DNA of 64,000 bases from Tachypleus tridentatus (GCF_004210375.1 NC_134834.1:91702170-91766169), one strand, 5' to 3'. Counted from the stretch's first letter, positions 37,701 through 52,700 are shown. The notes: generated by a model from the letters alone, not told the origin. Made by a program: numbers and translations.

Positions 37701-40700
37701 GACCACAGAAGAGTCCAGCATTCATCAGAAAACTGATTAAATGACTAGTGAAAGACTTGAGATAACAACTGTAATGAGGAAATAATATTTAAAATGGTGG
37801 TTAGGACAAAATAAATCCTAGAAGAGTAAGATTTATTAAAGTGGATCAAAGCCATTGGATTTTGAGCCCCACAGGGGAAGGAGAAGATCCAGACATTGGG
37901 AATCCAAAAAGGGATTTGAGATACACTGGTTAGCCAAAAAATGTTTTCCATCAATTGAGAAGGATAGGGTATATCCACACCTGACAACCATTTGTCAGCA
38001 GAATGTTGAGCATGATCTCAGATGTCAGGTGAGGAAGGGAAAACATAATAAGCTGCATGAGGTTTCTCCCCCAAGAAGGTAAGAATGAAACCAAAGACTA
38101 AGGTTGAAATATTTAAAATATGACATAACTAATGAATAAGGTGTAGGAACAGTGAGGTTGGCAAACTTTCCTTATTGTCAGCATTATGTGACTGACCAAA
38201 GAGGCCAGGGAAAGAAAAGCCGAATACAAATGATTTTAAAATTTAATAAATTCGTTCTCAAAAGCTTCTTCAGGGGGAAAGGGAGAATGAACCAATTGCT
38301 GTGCAAAAATGTCCAACTCCCTGTAAAGTAAGGCTTGAATGTCTTCACCAAATATCATAACCTATCTTGTTGGGAAAGAATGACATTACTATCCTCAACA
38401 TTAACAGTAACTTCATCATCTGCTACGATAAAATTTTAAATCATATTTCAAATTAGAATTAAAATGATGGAATAATTCTTTGAAAAACAAAACTAAAATT
38501 AAAATGCAAAACTTTAAATTTAAACCAGTCAAGAACTGACACACAATGGCAACAAAAAAAGCAAGCATATGGAGTGCATCTGTAACAACAATATAGAAAG
38601 TTAATATTGTGCTAGAATAATAGATATACCTACCTCCACCAGTATAGGTGGTATAGTATGATTGGTGGGAGGGGTAGTCACATGATATGTACATATTCCG
38701 AAATGACACAAAAATAAAGGTGTATACTACATTTGTGCACAATTAGTGAAAAGGTTTTCAGCAATTCTTAAAGGCAAATCAAAGTCAAGATATCTTTGGG
38801 TGGGAGAGGCAATACAAATGAATCTGTATGCTTATTGGCTCCTACTATTCATACAACAGCATGATATTTTAAAAAATTAAAGTCTAGAAAATCTATCATT
38901 ATAACTGTAGTGAAGTAAAAAAATGCAACTGTTTTTTGAAGTTGTTATTGTTTATGCTTTACAGATTACTTATACAAACAAACCTCACGAGCATCCATGA
39001 CTGTTCCTACCCCTACTGTCAGTGCTTGCCGAGGCACTTTGTTGAGGTCATTGTCGAAAAATCGGGCATTTGCTAAAATGGTATCCAGAGCAAGTGTCTT
39101 AACTCTAGTACGAGAAGCTAAACTAGACCCTGGTTCATTGAATGCTATGTGTCCATCAGGCCCAATCCCTGTGTGAAAAGAAAAACATATTTTATGATGT
39201 TAATTGTAATCACAACTGGTCTTTCACAAAAGTCATGTTTATGTATGTTTCAAAACACAACTTCTCATACAAAGTTATGAAAATATTTAATTTTTTGAGA
39301 TAAATCACATATTATCATTATTTTGTCTTCATTTGATTTTTTAAATGTTCTCTGTATTACTTACAAAAGAAATAAAACAATTTCATAAATTAAGTTCCTT
39401 ATCAACTTTTCCAGAATTACTTACTGATAATATAATTTTGTAAAATAATTTGTTTTTAAATATATTATTTAACTTAGTGTTACCTAAAAGTGAAAACAAT
39501 AATGAGTGTGCCACTTTAACCATATTGTTTCATGCCATAGATTATTAAACTGAGATTAGGTCTACAAATACTCAAGCTATTATTCAGGAAATATATAGAC
39601 CTTAAACTTTTGGACTCTTTACTCACTGTTCATTCCTGTTTAGACAAACGCACCTTACTTCATATCATATAATACACATAGACAATCATTAAATGCATCA
39701 ATAACTTCCATAGAAATCTGTGGTCTACCACACAGAGTATAATTGCTGAGGCTTTATAAACAGTCTTGTAATTATGTTATACTCAGTTTGATTTTCCTTG
39801 TATGCAAGTCCTAGGTTCTTAGCTGCACTACATTGATACGATCATAGTGTCATGATAGTAGTTTTTCTATTATAAAACAGCAGTAGTATCAACAAAAATT
39901 ACATCCTCACACTATAAAGATGTATTTAATTTTTTATTAATGTGTTAACTTGATTTAATGCAATAAACTTATATCCAGCTTTAAAACGGTATAGATATAA
40001 AAAGGTAATGCTTGAGAAATGTTCTTTTCATCCGAGACACTGGTGTGATAATGTTAAAATTCTGATTCAGTTCTTCTTCTATCGAAAAAATGCTTTGGTA
40101 TATACTGTGCATTAATATATCATGACATTTCTGTAACTCAAAGTCGGAAACTGTAAAAAGTAAAAAAATGAATAAAACAAAACAACTGATGCTATCAAAA
40201 CTGCAGAAGGAAGAAAAAGTTTAATCTGGTTTTATGAGGAATTAAAAGCATTTAAAATTTATATAACAACAAGTTTGTTACACATAAATATTCACCTCCT
40301 CCTTTTCTGTTATTTATATACATTTCTTTACTTATTTGTTTTTAAGAACAACGTTACATAATGGGCAATTGAGGATTGTATACATAAGACTTATTAGATA
40401 ACATGATCTTAAAGATCATCCTACCAAAATTATATCATTAACTTAAAAAATATAACTCCTAGTTATTTGTATTTTCAAGAGTATATTTAGAAGCTTAGGG
40501 CACTCACAGGGCTAAGGCATTTGACCAAAAACAAAATTACAAGACTTTTTCAATACATTTTCACAAAGGAATCATCTATTCTCCAGGATTAAAAATTAGG
40601 AGTTATTAAACAGATGATCTTACTATATGTATTACGATAAGAACAAGTATATATATATATGGAATCTAGAAACTTTGCTGGATAATTATTACAATAAAAT

Positions 40701-43700
40701 ATTACAAAACATTGTACTAATTTGTACTAAAAATACTAGCACCTTCAAGCATACAAAGCCTTATATGAAAGCCAGGGAATAATGAAACTACAAAATAAAC
40801 ACACTTTCTAATGTCAGTGGTTAATATAAGCATAGAAACCATCGTAACATTAAAAACATGTTTTGAACTGTCATGTCCAAATGAACATCTTAAAGCACAG
40901 ACAAAATTGCTTTGCTGTAAACTGAAAGTGGCAGAATATTTCTCACTGAAAAACATATTATTATTTGGACAGATTATTCATTCACCCAATAAAATATTTT
41001 ACCAAGCTAACCCAGTATTATAATAAAGGTAACTATCTAATGATACCAATTTAACCTAGTAAAAGTATGCACAGCATAAACAATACTATGCTTACTGAAC
41101 AATAAATGAATTTTTCAGTTATATGAAAGAACATTTCTTCGTTTATTATACATTTCTTCACTCCTTGTAACATCAGTATTGAATAAATTAATCCATCTTG
41201 CATATATATGTTGCTAAAATTGAAACTGCAGATTGTAAACTCTTTCATCAACTAAAATGTGACAATAAAGCTGTGTAGTATAATAGTTTTTATTCCTTGC
41301 ATCTTTGTTGCTATATTCATAATTACTTTTGTGGTTTATAAATGACTGCAATGACTGAAACTGAAAATTTGGTATGATAAAATTGCAGTTATATAGCTGT
41401 TTAATTATTTTTGTTCAAGTTCAAAATAACAACCAATTTTTATTAATCCCACAAGCTAAAGCACATAATTCTAGTTTGAAAAATATTAATTATAAAGTCA
41501 TATTACTGTTTGATAGATAGCCGTTTATATTCCTATTCAATAATTTCTATGGCTTCCCTAAAGAATCAAAACCTTCTATCACACACACACATTCTTTTGA
41601 CTCATAAAATGCAGTTATGTCATTCAAACATTGACATTTTTATTACACTAAAAATGTATCTCTAATTACTTACCTCTCCTTACACAAAGCTATAATGATC
41701 TTCTAAGTATAGATGAAAAATTTTCACTGAGGGCACCAGTCTATATACTCCCATCAACTTTACACCATTTTTAAAGATGTACATTTCATGAAACTATTCT
41801 CAATCAACAGTACTGTGCCAGCTACACTGACACAGCTAGATCCCTCTGCTATTCATGCTCAAACCTCATTTCTGAAAATTAACGAATTCTGAGAGAAGCA
41901 CACCAGCCACGAAAATGAAACATACTAGCAGGTTACTGTACTACTTTGAGAACAAGTGTGCCCTTTCCCCTCTAAATAGGGAATGAAGAAAATACCTTGA
42001 ATGAGGTATTGAATGAAAATAAAAATGTTCTTCCCCACTATCACCTGGAATCCCAGTCATGCTGCTTGTTGTAGGAGCAGACATGTTTGATCTCTGAACT
42101 GTAAATGGGAAGAAGCAAACAAGTCAGTCATCCATAGAGAGAAGAATACAAAGACTCAGAGATTGAGGGTGTTGGGCAAGAGTTTGTACCCCACAACAAA
42201 ACAGTTAAAGAGCTGAGGTTAGTCCAAATGATAGGCCTTGAAACATTCAACTTAGAACAATAAATAACTATCAATGATGTGGGCATTATAGGGAAAACCC
42301 AAAATTGTTGATTACAAGAAGAAAAATGAGGTTTCTAGTCTCATAAACATAAGAAAAGGAGCAAAAGAAAAGCTCACCCCAGTGAATGGGAAAAAATTAA
42401 CTCATGAAAAGTAGGACAATTAGACATATAGTTAACATTGATAATAAATTATTCACACACAGAACAATGAATTAGAGGTTACTAGTAGTAGTAATACGTA
42501 ACGTACAAACTACCAGAACACATGTAGTTAATTACTTATTAATAACAAGTTAACAAACCAACAAAATTTGTCAAGTCTAAAATGTATATAATATCAACAA
42601 GTGTGTAAAGCGATTAAATTTACCTAAAAACACAGAGTAATGATTAATATCTAGCTTACAACTCACTTAAAGTAACTTAGATTATGAAAAACATAAATAT
42701 CTGAACAAAGTCTAAGCACTGATGATCTGAAATTCTTAATTTTTTCACGTGTAAATTATGACACAGCTATGAAAAGGGCAACTAAGCCACAACTGCCACA
42801 GGTATATCAATCAGGTAAGAATGGTGCATGTCAAAACAATTACCACAGAGAAAACTGGAAGCAACAGGATGAGAAGAAGATGACACAGCAACTGGGGGAA
42901 GATGAAAACTTCTGAAGAGATGGAGAGTGTGACAGACCAAATTAAGAAGGTGTTGGTAAAATTGAATCCAAATATTGATTGTATTTTTCCTCAGAAACAT
43001 TTTCATCCTGAAAAGAAGAAGAAATCACTGGCTGGACATATTAATCTAGTTCCCTGTAAATTAAGGCCTGTACCTCCTCTGTAAGAAAAGTCAAACTAGA
43101 ATCCTGGGAAATTGTACCAGTAGCATTTTTGACTGCAAGAGAAATCTCCATACTCAATACATTGATCTCAAATTCATACTAAGATCTCTTAAAATTTGGA
43201 AACAAGAAATAAGTGCAAAAACAGTAAAGTAAGGCTGTTCACATAAAAACTGTAATGGCAAAGAAACATGTTCATAAATGGTAGCTACATGTAGAAAAAT
43301 ACATGCCTAAACAACACTGTGCCACTGAAAAAATGTAAGGATTGAGTAAGAATAGTAGAGAGAGCTAGCTGTGCCATTATAGATCGGTGAAGAATACTCA
43401 TGTAGACACATGACATGTACGTGTTCATAAATGGCACAGAATTAATGAGGTATACAAAATGGTGCACTGAGTGCAAAATTTGTAGCAATGCTGACAGGAC
43501 AGACAGAAAATTTAGATACATTTGTGTGTAAAGACCATACTGGAAGCAAATATTTCAGGCTATAGCCACATTGTGATCATGTGAATAACTGATTACACTA
43601 TGTAACACAAATTTTGTTCCTGGATAGTATGTGTTACTCAAGGAAACTGTTAATTATATGGTATTCCAACAGATAATCTAATGTATTACTTTTATGTACA

Positions 43701-46700
43701 TCTGATTTGTTTTAGGTATATTGATTAATCATCCTAAAACCCTATCCCTATAGAAGGTTAATATTCATGATATAAACAATGATGTGACCATAAAGACATG
43801 AAATGCAAGTTTTATAATAAATCTTGTTTGTTTAAAACAATCTCTGAAATCAGCTAGAATTTATTATTTTTTCAACATTTTTCACATATAACATTACTGT
43901 GGAATTGCCCATCTACAAGCAGTACACAAAAACATTTAATAAATGTACAATAGCTTTTGTTATACAACAAATATAAATATGAAAAGGCAGACATTTGTAT
44001 TACAAATTCCTTCTTTCTCACAGTTTCCTGAATATTCTGCTTTCCATTTCCATTATTTTGACCAAAGATTGGAAGAAGGGTATTATTACCATCTGTTATT
44101 ATAAAATGCTGAGTCATCTCATCCTCTCATAAAATACTTTCACATCAACTTCACACATTAAATAGATGTTACAGAATACTTCTATAGTGATCATACCTTA
44201 AACTGAGGTGTCCACATATTTCAATTCAAGGTTTTTAAATCTTTTAAACCTTTCATTTGCTAAAACAAATACTCTTTCAGCAGTATTTCTTAAGTAGAGC
44301 AGTAAATACATGTAATATTTATGGTTCTGTTTGTTTCCAATTGTTCTTAAGAGCTCCCAGTAACTACCATTTTGCAATGATGTACTGAGTCACCAATAAT
44401 ATAAGAAAATTAGAAAACACATTTGTACAACTTCAGTGTAAAGTTTAGACTTTCTTCAAATTCTATCACTGTGCATACTTCCTAGACAACCAGCACAAGA
44501 ATCAACATAGAACAAATGTGAATCACATTCAGCTTGAAGCACAAATGAATGAAAACCTTTACACTGTAAATGCACACCCAGCTCTTTGGAAGGGAATGTG
44601 GTTGATATATGAATACTATCAAGAGAAACAAATACAATAGGAAAAATCATTACATTTTCTACACTTTTTGATTACTTTCCTTCTTCCAGTAATATACAGA
44701 AGGTTACAGAATGAATTTGTTATATAAATGATTAAATGTTGCATCAAAAATTCATTTTAGACAAATACAAACAGTACCAAAGAAATATTAAAATGGTCAG
44801 CTATAGAAGGATGGCTTTTTTATCAGTTAGCATCTATAATATATATCTTCTTTTTGAATCCTATGAAATACTGGATGATCTAAACTCAGAAATAATATCT
44901 GCTATAACTGTACATACTGGTGACAAATACGTTCTAGTTTAAGGTCAATTTATAATAACTTTACATAATTCAGTAATTTTATGCAGTAATTCTAAAATAT
45001 CATTTCTGTAATATAGGCATAAATAAAAAATAAATATTTTTATCTCTGCAAACTTTGACTTAAATAAAAAAGAGTTATTACCTAGTGTTATGGCAAACAA
45101 TTACTTGCTTAAAAATGAAACTTTTATAAAGTGGAAGATTTATACTGTTTGTATTGTACTGTACTGATATATACTGCAGAGATGCAACTATTTTAAATGA
45201 CTGAGCATAATGATTATAGACAGAGCCTGTGCAGATATCATACAACCACTGGATACAGTTTTGAGTCATCCATGTCTGTGGATCCATCTGTGGTTAAACT
45301 GTAAACACTGTTAGTAAGTATGCTTGAAATAATTTTGTCATCTTCACAACCCAACATTTGAACAATAGCTGTAGTTTTGGTTCTAGCAAAGCCCTATTTT
45401 TTTGCTATATCCTGCATGATCAGCTACAGCTAGGGGTAAATTATGAGCAATGAAGAATTGCGTGAACATCACTTCTACATTTATGGTTTCATATTCTTAA
45501 TTCTTACTCATAAATGTCGTTATCTGCATCTTTTTGTCTTCGCCTCAGCCTTTTGTTGGTGAGATGTCGATTTTGTATGTCTGGAACAATCGTTTATCCT
45601 GCCATGAGTCACAGAAAAATCGATGTGACAAACTGTACAAAACGCATGACTGTCACTGACTTTTGATGCAATAACCAGATATTTTGCACAATACTTTTTC
45701 CTAACTTTTTGATTCATAGTTTTAGTTCTTTTAGATTTGCCAGAAACAAGACAATCTGGTGAATGAGGCCTCTTTTTTTCCATCTTGTGAATGATCGCAT
45801 TGGTATTTCTATGCCTCTTAGAAAACGAGAAATACCCATCTACGCAAGCGCTGATTGGCTGACAAACACTAATGATGTAACTATAGATTCCCCCACTTAC
45901 CCAATATGGAGAAGCACCGCACTCAAACTATTGGTAAACGTCAGAGATACAAATATTTTTTATTATTTCAAGCACAAACATGATTATTGCAAGCAGCCAT
46001 TTGGACTATGTCTTTTATTTATTATCAAAATTTATTTGTATCTCACTAGAAATTTTCTTTTCACCCCTTTTCAAGCCCTGGGGGAACAATTTATCACTTT
46101 ATTGTACAGGCCTATATAATATATAATAATTTGGGAGTTGCAACAAGTCGTAATATTTGTCAGTATGAGCGTATAGTCATAATGTATACACCAAAATCGT
46201 AATAATTACACTCACATCGTAATGGTTGGCATCTCTGATACTGTTTGTATTGTACTGTACTGATTTGTACTGTTTGTATTGTACTTTACTGATTTATACC
46301 GTTTGTATTGCTGTGACCAACCAAACAGAAAAACTGAAGACCGATGCAGTGATTTTGTATAATGGGCAAAAATTCACATTTGTGATGGAAAATGTAACTC
46401 AAAATTACTACAGTTGTTTTTTATAGCATCCCCACTTCCTTGTTGAGTCAGTTACTACAATCTTTGCTCTGTGTGTATTCTTTTATCCATAGTAGAGCAT
46501 AGTAGAAACCAAGAAAAATGTACCCACCATAAGGTAAAGTATTAAAAACCATGAATGATTTATACCTGTAATTAACACACTACTACGTTGCTATTAGATA
46601 TCCAATCTTAACAATTTCTTATAAACTAGTTTTATACATAAGCATTAGATCTACACATGAACTTCACCCTAATAATTGTTAATATACATGTTTACCTCCT

Positions 46701-49700
46701 ATAAAAAGTTCTATTCCTCCTGCCTCTGATATTTTCCTTTCAAATTCTTCACATTCTTTCTGTAAGTCTGGGCATTCCCATCCAGTATGTGGGCATTTTC
46801 TGGCAAGATATCCACATGTTTAAACAAGTTGTTCCACATAAAAGAATGGTAACTCTCAGGGTGGTCCCTTGGAAGTCCTGAAACATACAATATTGAACAT
46901 TTAGTACAGTTTGCAAAACATACTTTTATTCGAAGTATGTACTTTAATTTAATGCAACCTCAGATTAATACTCTGACAGTAAATATATGAAACAATTATT
47001 AAAACTATTTCAGAATACATACATTTTTCTCATATGTATTTGCTACAACTACAAAGTGGAAAAAAATTATTCAACATATTCTATAAAATTAATAATAATA
47101 AATATAATTTAAAGTAAAATGAGATGAATCTATTTATTTTTCAAACCTTTATGAATAAAAATATACTCTAATTTACAACCTAGGCCAGCTTTTTAGCACT
47201 GTTAGCAATTAAAATGTGTACCTATGAATAAAAACTTTTAAAATGGTAATACCATTAAATATACTTTGTTTCAGTTTAAGATATTTTGTATGTCATAAGC
47301 ATTAACAATTATATTTAAAAAAAACCCTAAGAACAATTGGAAAATACAACAATGCACATCCAAATCCATTTGTAAATCTTATTTCAGTTAACAAAACACT
47401 CTTTATTCAAACCTAACACTGTTAATTCAAAGAACTATTATTACATATTAACAACTCGTCACAAAAATATTTACTCTCAATTTTTCCTAAAACTATTGCA
47501 CACACTTACCCACATACTCATCCATGTTGAATGTTTTCACATAACGAAATGACAGAGTCCCTTCTTTGTAAAATTCTATTAACTTCTTGTAGGTTCCAAA
47601 TGGAGTACTTCCTGATCAACAAAGTAAATATACTTATTATTATTTCTCATTTTTGAGCAATGAGAATTTTCATACTGATAACATCTATCTTGGATAAGTC
47701 TTTAAGTATGGAGAGAAAGAACAATGATATTACCAAACTTTTAGTGGTAGAGTCAATTTCTTAGAGTGAAGATTTTTTTTTAAAATTTCCCTATACTAAT
47801 ATAAGCACTAACTCTCAATGACAAAATTGTGTGATCTAGTTAATTCTCACTTCAAAGTTCTTCTATATGATAAATTATCGGTGTACCTAACATAAGAAAT
47901 AATAATGAAAAAAATATCAAATCCAAATTTGTTTTAAAACTAGTGTTTAACATAAGACTACCAGGTATTCTCTTTCTAAAATTTTGCTTAAATAATGAAT
48001 TTAAATATAACTGAACAAATGTGCTAAAATGTGATAAGTATATTTTACCTGGTACATTGCCAAAAATGAATAGAAGCCTGTAGAAGTTATAGTTTTCCTA
48101 CACCTAAAATATATTTCTGATCGGTACTTCCACTCACATACATAGCTATTCTCATTCAGCACTGCTACAAGACTTTTATTCCCATTTACCCCTCTCATGC
48201 AAACTGTCATGTAACAAACCCCCACCAACAGGTGCACCACACACACACACACAACTCCCTCCATGCAAATGCTGGTCCTTGAATTAATTTCTACTGGTTT
48301 GTAATGTATCTTGGCTTTTTAAGGCACTGATACTTTAGTTTTTTTTTAATATTTGATGACTAAAAATCACCTGAGAATTAGTTTATATTTTTCATTTTGA
48401 AGAAATAGCAGGATTTTCTGTTTGCCAACACACAATGTAATATGCATACAGATATTTTATTTGGAATGTTAGTCCCCAAAAGTGTTTTTGGAACTTTGCC
48501 AGTCTATGACTGCCAAATATTGGGAAACCATTGCTTTATGCTTTTCTGCCCTACTATCACTTTAAGTTTAAGCAGAAACCAAAGCATCAGTGAACACGGA
48601 GGAGGAAAGATGAGGAATATATTTTCAGTGTAGGAAAATTATAATAATTTTTACAAGGTACCTTATTTCTTCTCATACACATAAGTAAAAATCTCACTCT
48701 TGAATGAGTGGAGGAAGTAGAGCATAATACGTGGAATACTGCACCATTTCTGTATCAGGTATACTCTTTGTCCACATGTGGAAAAGGTAAGACAGACCTG
48801 GCAAACTAATCTGAAGAGCACATCCAAATGGGAGAGAAAATGGTTAGGCAGTGATTGGAACAACATATGTATATATATATATATCTTACTAAAACAGATT
48901 AGGCTTCCTCAAATACAATAATATCCTTGGTACTGAGGATTAGCACAAGAGGGAAAGTGGAGCAACCAGCAAATGTATTCACCATGACTCACAACACCAA
49001 AGGAATGTACCCAAAGCAAAATGAGTAAGACACTTCCTGAACATGTGTAAGGGCTTATGGTGACTGGCTTAGCTTTAAATTCAAAACACAACTACTGGGA
49101 ACTGACCTCCATGCAAAAGCAGAATGAAAGATTCAAATCAAAGGGTTGTGAACTGCAAGTATGCCAATATACCACATGTATGAGAACATTAGAATTATTG
49201 GTACAGCTCTAAATCCAAACCTCAACTGCTGGAAACCAAAACCCATGCAGTGCAGGATGAGGGATCCCAATTTCATACGTGTGAGGATATAACGTTGATT
49301 GGTTTAGCTCTAAATCCAAAACTCGACTGCTAGGAACTGACATTTATGCAGAGTTAGGATGATGGATCCCAATCAACTCAGCATTAGTGTTGGCAATAAG
49401 GTGACTAGTTCAGCCCAAAAATTCAAAACTCAACTGTTGGGAACTGACTTCCATTCATGGGTAAGATGAGGAATCCCAATTGTTATAGTGGCTCACTCCA
49501 AAGCTACAGTATCCCCTTTGAGAAGCCTGTGAAAAGATGGAATATATTGTAAGAGGATGTCCATCAGCTACACCAGCAGAACACTACTGCCTTTCTCTCA
49601 ACTGATTGAATTCATCATTGTTCATATTGTTTATCCTTCATTCAGGATGTCTCCATGATTCACCAACCCAGGAGCTTGGAGCTAGAAAGTGGTAAAGGAC

Positions 49701-52700
49701 TTTCTTACTTCACTGGAAGAAATGGGAGCAGAAAATATAGTGATGAATCTATGGTACATAAACACTGGAGGCAGTGTGATGGGTGATTACAAAACCATAA
49801 TTTTAAAAGAAGACCTAACCCAATTTATTCAATCTAGGGAATGGCAGGGATGGGCAAAAATCCCCTTCTGCTTTACAAAGGAAGTCCTTGGATCAGTACA
49901 CCTTGGAATGGGCATATTTATAAAGCAACTATATCATGAAGAATAACCCATGAATGATCTTTCAGAACACCCTGTCTCTAGTATATGTAAAAGGAAGGAA
50001 CAGTGTGTATTAAGTAACCATAGAAATCATGAAATGAAAGTCAATATGATCTTATGGTGAGGATTTGAATATAAATCTAAGTGATTGAAGTACACCTGGA
50101 CAAGCACCACTTGCCACAGAGTGGTATCCAGATGAAAAAAGTGGGATGGGCCCCTGAAAGTATATGTATGTATGTGTATATATATGGAAAAAGGTGGAGT
50201 ATGACAACAAGATGAGGAAAAAACAGCAACGTGAGTAAGAGATAAGAGTATGCTGAACAGTAAAGGATGATGTAGATGAGATGCCAAGAGAAAAATAAGA
50301 CACCTAACCTGATAGGAAGAGATATGAAATAATTGACAGGAAAAAGGAAACAAGGAAGAATGTATAAAAGCTGAACCCAACTGGTAAGGATGGAAAGATA
50401 GAGGTCATGAAGAGAGGATAATTGCCAAGGGATGAATAGAGAAGAACAATTATGATGGAAGGAAGCCATGTGGATGACATAATAATGAAGAGCATAAATT
50501 AAACATGGAAGTCAATCTGGATCAAACATGGAAAAAGGTGGGAAATGGAAGGAAAGGAAATTGTTAAGAAGGAGAAATTATACTCCCAAGCCACCAATGT
50601 CTTGGTAAGGAAAGATAAATCTGGGTAAAGAAGAATACAAGAGAAATGGTACAGAGTATCTGAAACATTAATGGCAAACAAATCAAACTGAGAATATCCA
50701 CAGGCTAAGATTAAAGATGGAGGAAATACACCTTAAGGGATAAATGAAAGTGTTGGAAAGAGGTAAAGGTGGAGTTGATTGGATCTGGAGCAGCTGTAGA
50801 AATCATGGTTGGGCCACCCAGTAGTGGCAAGCAGAAGGATTTGACATTGAGTGGATGATATAAATCACCCTAGGAAGGAGTCAGGTAAGAGAATATCCAT
50901 AAAGAAGTTTGTCCAATGCTGACTGAATGTGTCAACAGCCAGAGCAAGTGGATGAGGCACTGGTGACAAAAACTGAGGTAACTTATTATTAAGGAGAGTG
51001 ACAAATGCATCCACATGCTAAGTGCCCTTCCAAGTACATAAACACTGGAAATTCTGATAATATAGAGGCCACTCCATCAATTAAAGTTTTTTTCTAGGTA
51101 GGACAAATTATCTTAAACAATGTTAAGACTACCTAAAACTTGACATTCAAGAAGATGAATACTGTGTGTGCAGGCCCAGAATATCAGATCCAACATTCAA
51201 TAGCAAAAGGGAAAAGAGTAGGGCCTCCCTGGTAATTGATGTGTGCCACCACTGTAGAATTGTATGTATGGATTACAACTAGATGATTGCAGGCAAAAAG
51301 AGAAAATTATCCAAAGGACAGAAAGAAGCCTTAGGATAATGATATAAGAAGACTCTTCAGCCACAGACCACTGCTCTAAAGCAACTTGATGCTCAACCCA
51401 TGCTGCCCAGCCATAGAATGAACCATCCATGAAAATATGTAAATCTGGATGAATGAAATGAATGAGAAAGCCATCAATGTGTGAGCCTTGTCTAATCACC
51501 AATGTAGATCATCTACAAGTGAAGGAGAAAGAGTAAGAGGAAAACCATAGGATGTTATGCAAGGCTCCTTTGGTCACAAAGTCCATTTATGGGATCTTAT
51601 GTGATCACACCTATGAGGATAAGTGTCATCATAGAGGATTGCATTTATAAAAGAGATAGAGCCTTGTAAATAGTAATAAAGGGAGAAGTATGGTTGTTGT
51701 TGACTGCAAGCTCCATAAAATAAAGTCAAAGAGGGGAAGGTTGGGCCCAACTGAGTTGAGCGTTTAACAAAACACCCAAATGGATAAAAATTAAATAGGA
51801 ACAAAGGATCTCTCAAACAAATTAACCAACCAACTCAAGTTGCCTTGAAAAGAAGCAGATAAGTGTGCTGGGTGGACTCCAGTTCAGAATGAGCCAACAG
51901 AAGCCAGTCATCCATGTACTGGTAGAAGCACAATCCTCAAGCATGCATAGGCCCAGTAAAAGCCTTGATCACATGACAAAAGACATACAGTGTCATAGAA
52001 TCTGCATAAGAAGAGTGTGAAGTTGATAAGCCACCCAGTGATTAACAAATCAATGGTAGCATCTTGACTGCTGTGATATTGGAACGTGGAAATGAGCATT
52101 TGAGATATCAACTTTGTTCATCCATCAACCTGCAGAAAAAGCTCACCTAGGTGTGAGAAATGACTACATAGCAAAGCAATGTAGTACCAAGAACCAATTG
52201 AGACATGAAATATTGACTGCAGGTTGCTAGCCAGTCTTTGATTTTCTTGGGAACAATAAATAGCCTGCAATAAAACCCTGGAGAAGAGTGAACCACAGGT
52301 TTGATGGCATTCTGTGAAAGAAGGTCCTGTATTGCCTTGGAATGGTACTGACATATGGTAGGATCCCAAGGAAATGGGTACCTGAGACAATGAAAGAAAT
52401 GAATGGCAAATGTCTAGGATAAAACCTGAAGGACACATATATCCCTGTTGAAGTCTTAGCATAGATGAATATACTAAGATGAACAAGATCCCACTGGACC
52501 AGAGCCCACAGGGTAGCCACCAAAACTACTGGCAGTGCAACACTCAGTGTCAAATAAAACGACCAGAAGAAGATCCCCTAGAGGAAGGTACAGGTGAGGG
52601 TTTAGAAGAATTAGGATGGGAAACAAATATAGGGTATGGTTGAGACTCTCTGTGAGATAAATGATCAACCAATGAGGAAGGAGTTTATTGCTGTATTACA

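Larger units (their letters stand above)
32341..38731 (-). mobile_element. DIRS-like retrotransposon relic, copy 1 (hosts nested Tc1 and SINE)
   Basis: Bounded by inverted terminal repeats: TATCATGTGACTACC near 32,381 matches the reverse complement at 38,670-38,685, with homology over about 80-90 bp (32,341-32,420 against 38,640-38,731). Coding remnants are on the minus strand: a gag-like IQALLYREL near 38,312-38,341, then reverse-transcriptase motifs KGAIKQF and HPGFYSH at 37,070-37,130. Without the nested Tc1 it is about 4.8 kb. All reading frames are broken. The RT signature (PGFYS.., and in copy 2 YMDDW plus an RNase H of the QGG type) together with inverted ends points to DIRS-like tyrosine-recombinase elements. 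I could not recognise the recombinase itself. Confidence 0.7.
45142..46310. repeat. 29-bp minisatellite split by a transposon
   Basis: Unit ATACTGTTTGTATTGTACTG plus TACTGATTT (29 bp). One unit and the first 6 bp of the next occupy 45,142-45,176. The array resumes in phase at 46,238 with two full units and a partial third. The intervening 45,177-46,237 is a hAT-like element. Confidence 0.8.

Noticed and set aside
45763-46119. 118-codon plus-strand ORF
   Set aside because: It falls in the untranslated leader of the hAT-like element, antisense to its zinc-finger ORF, with no motif of its own.
50027-50495. Cluster of overlapping minus-strand ORFs of 63-130 codons with hydrophobic translations
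   Set aside because: They lie in the pyrimidine-rich strand of the decayed DIRS-like element, overlap one another in different frames and carry no motif; composition explains them.
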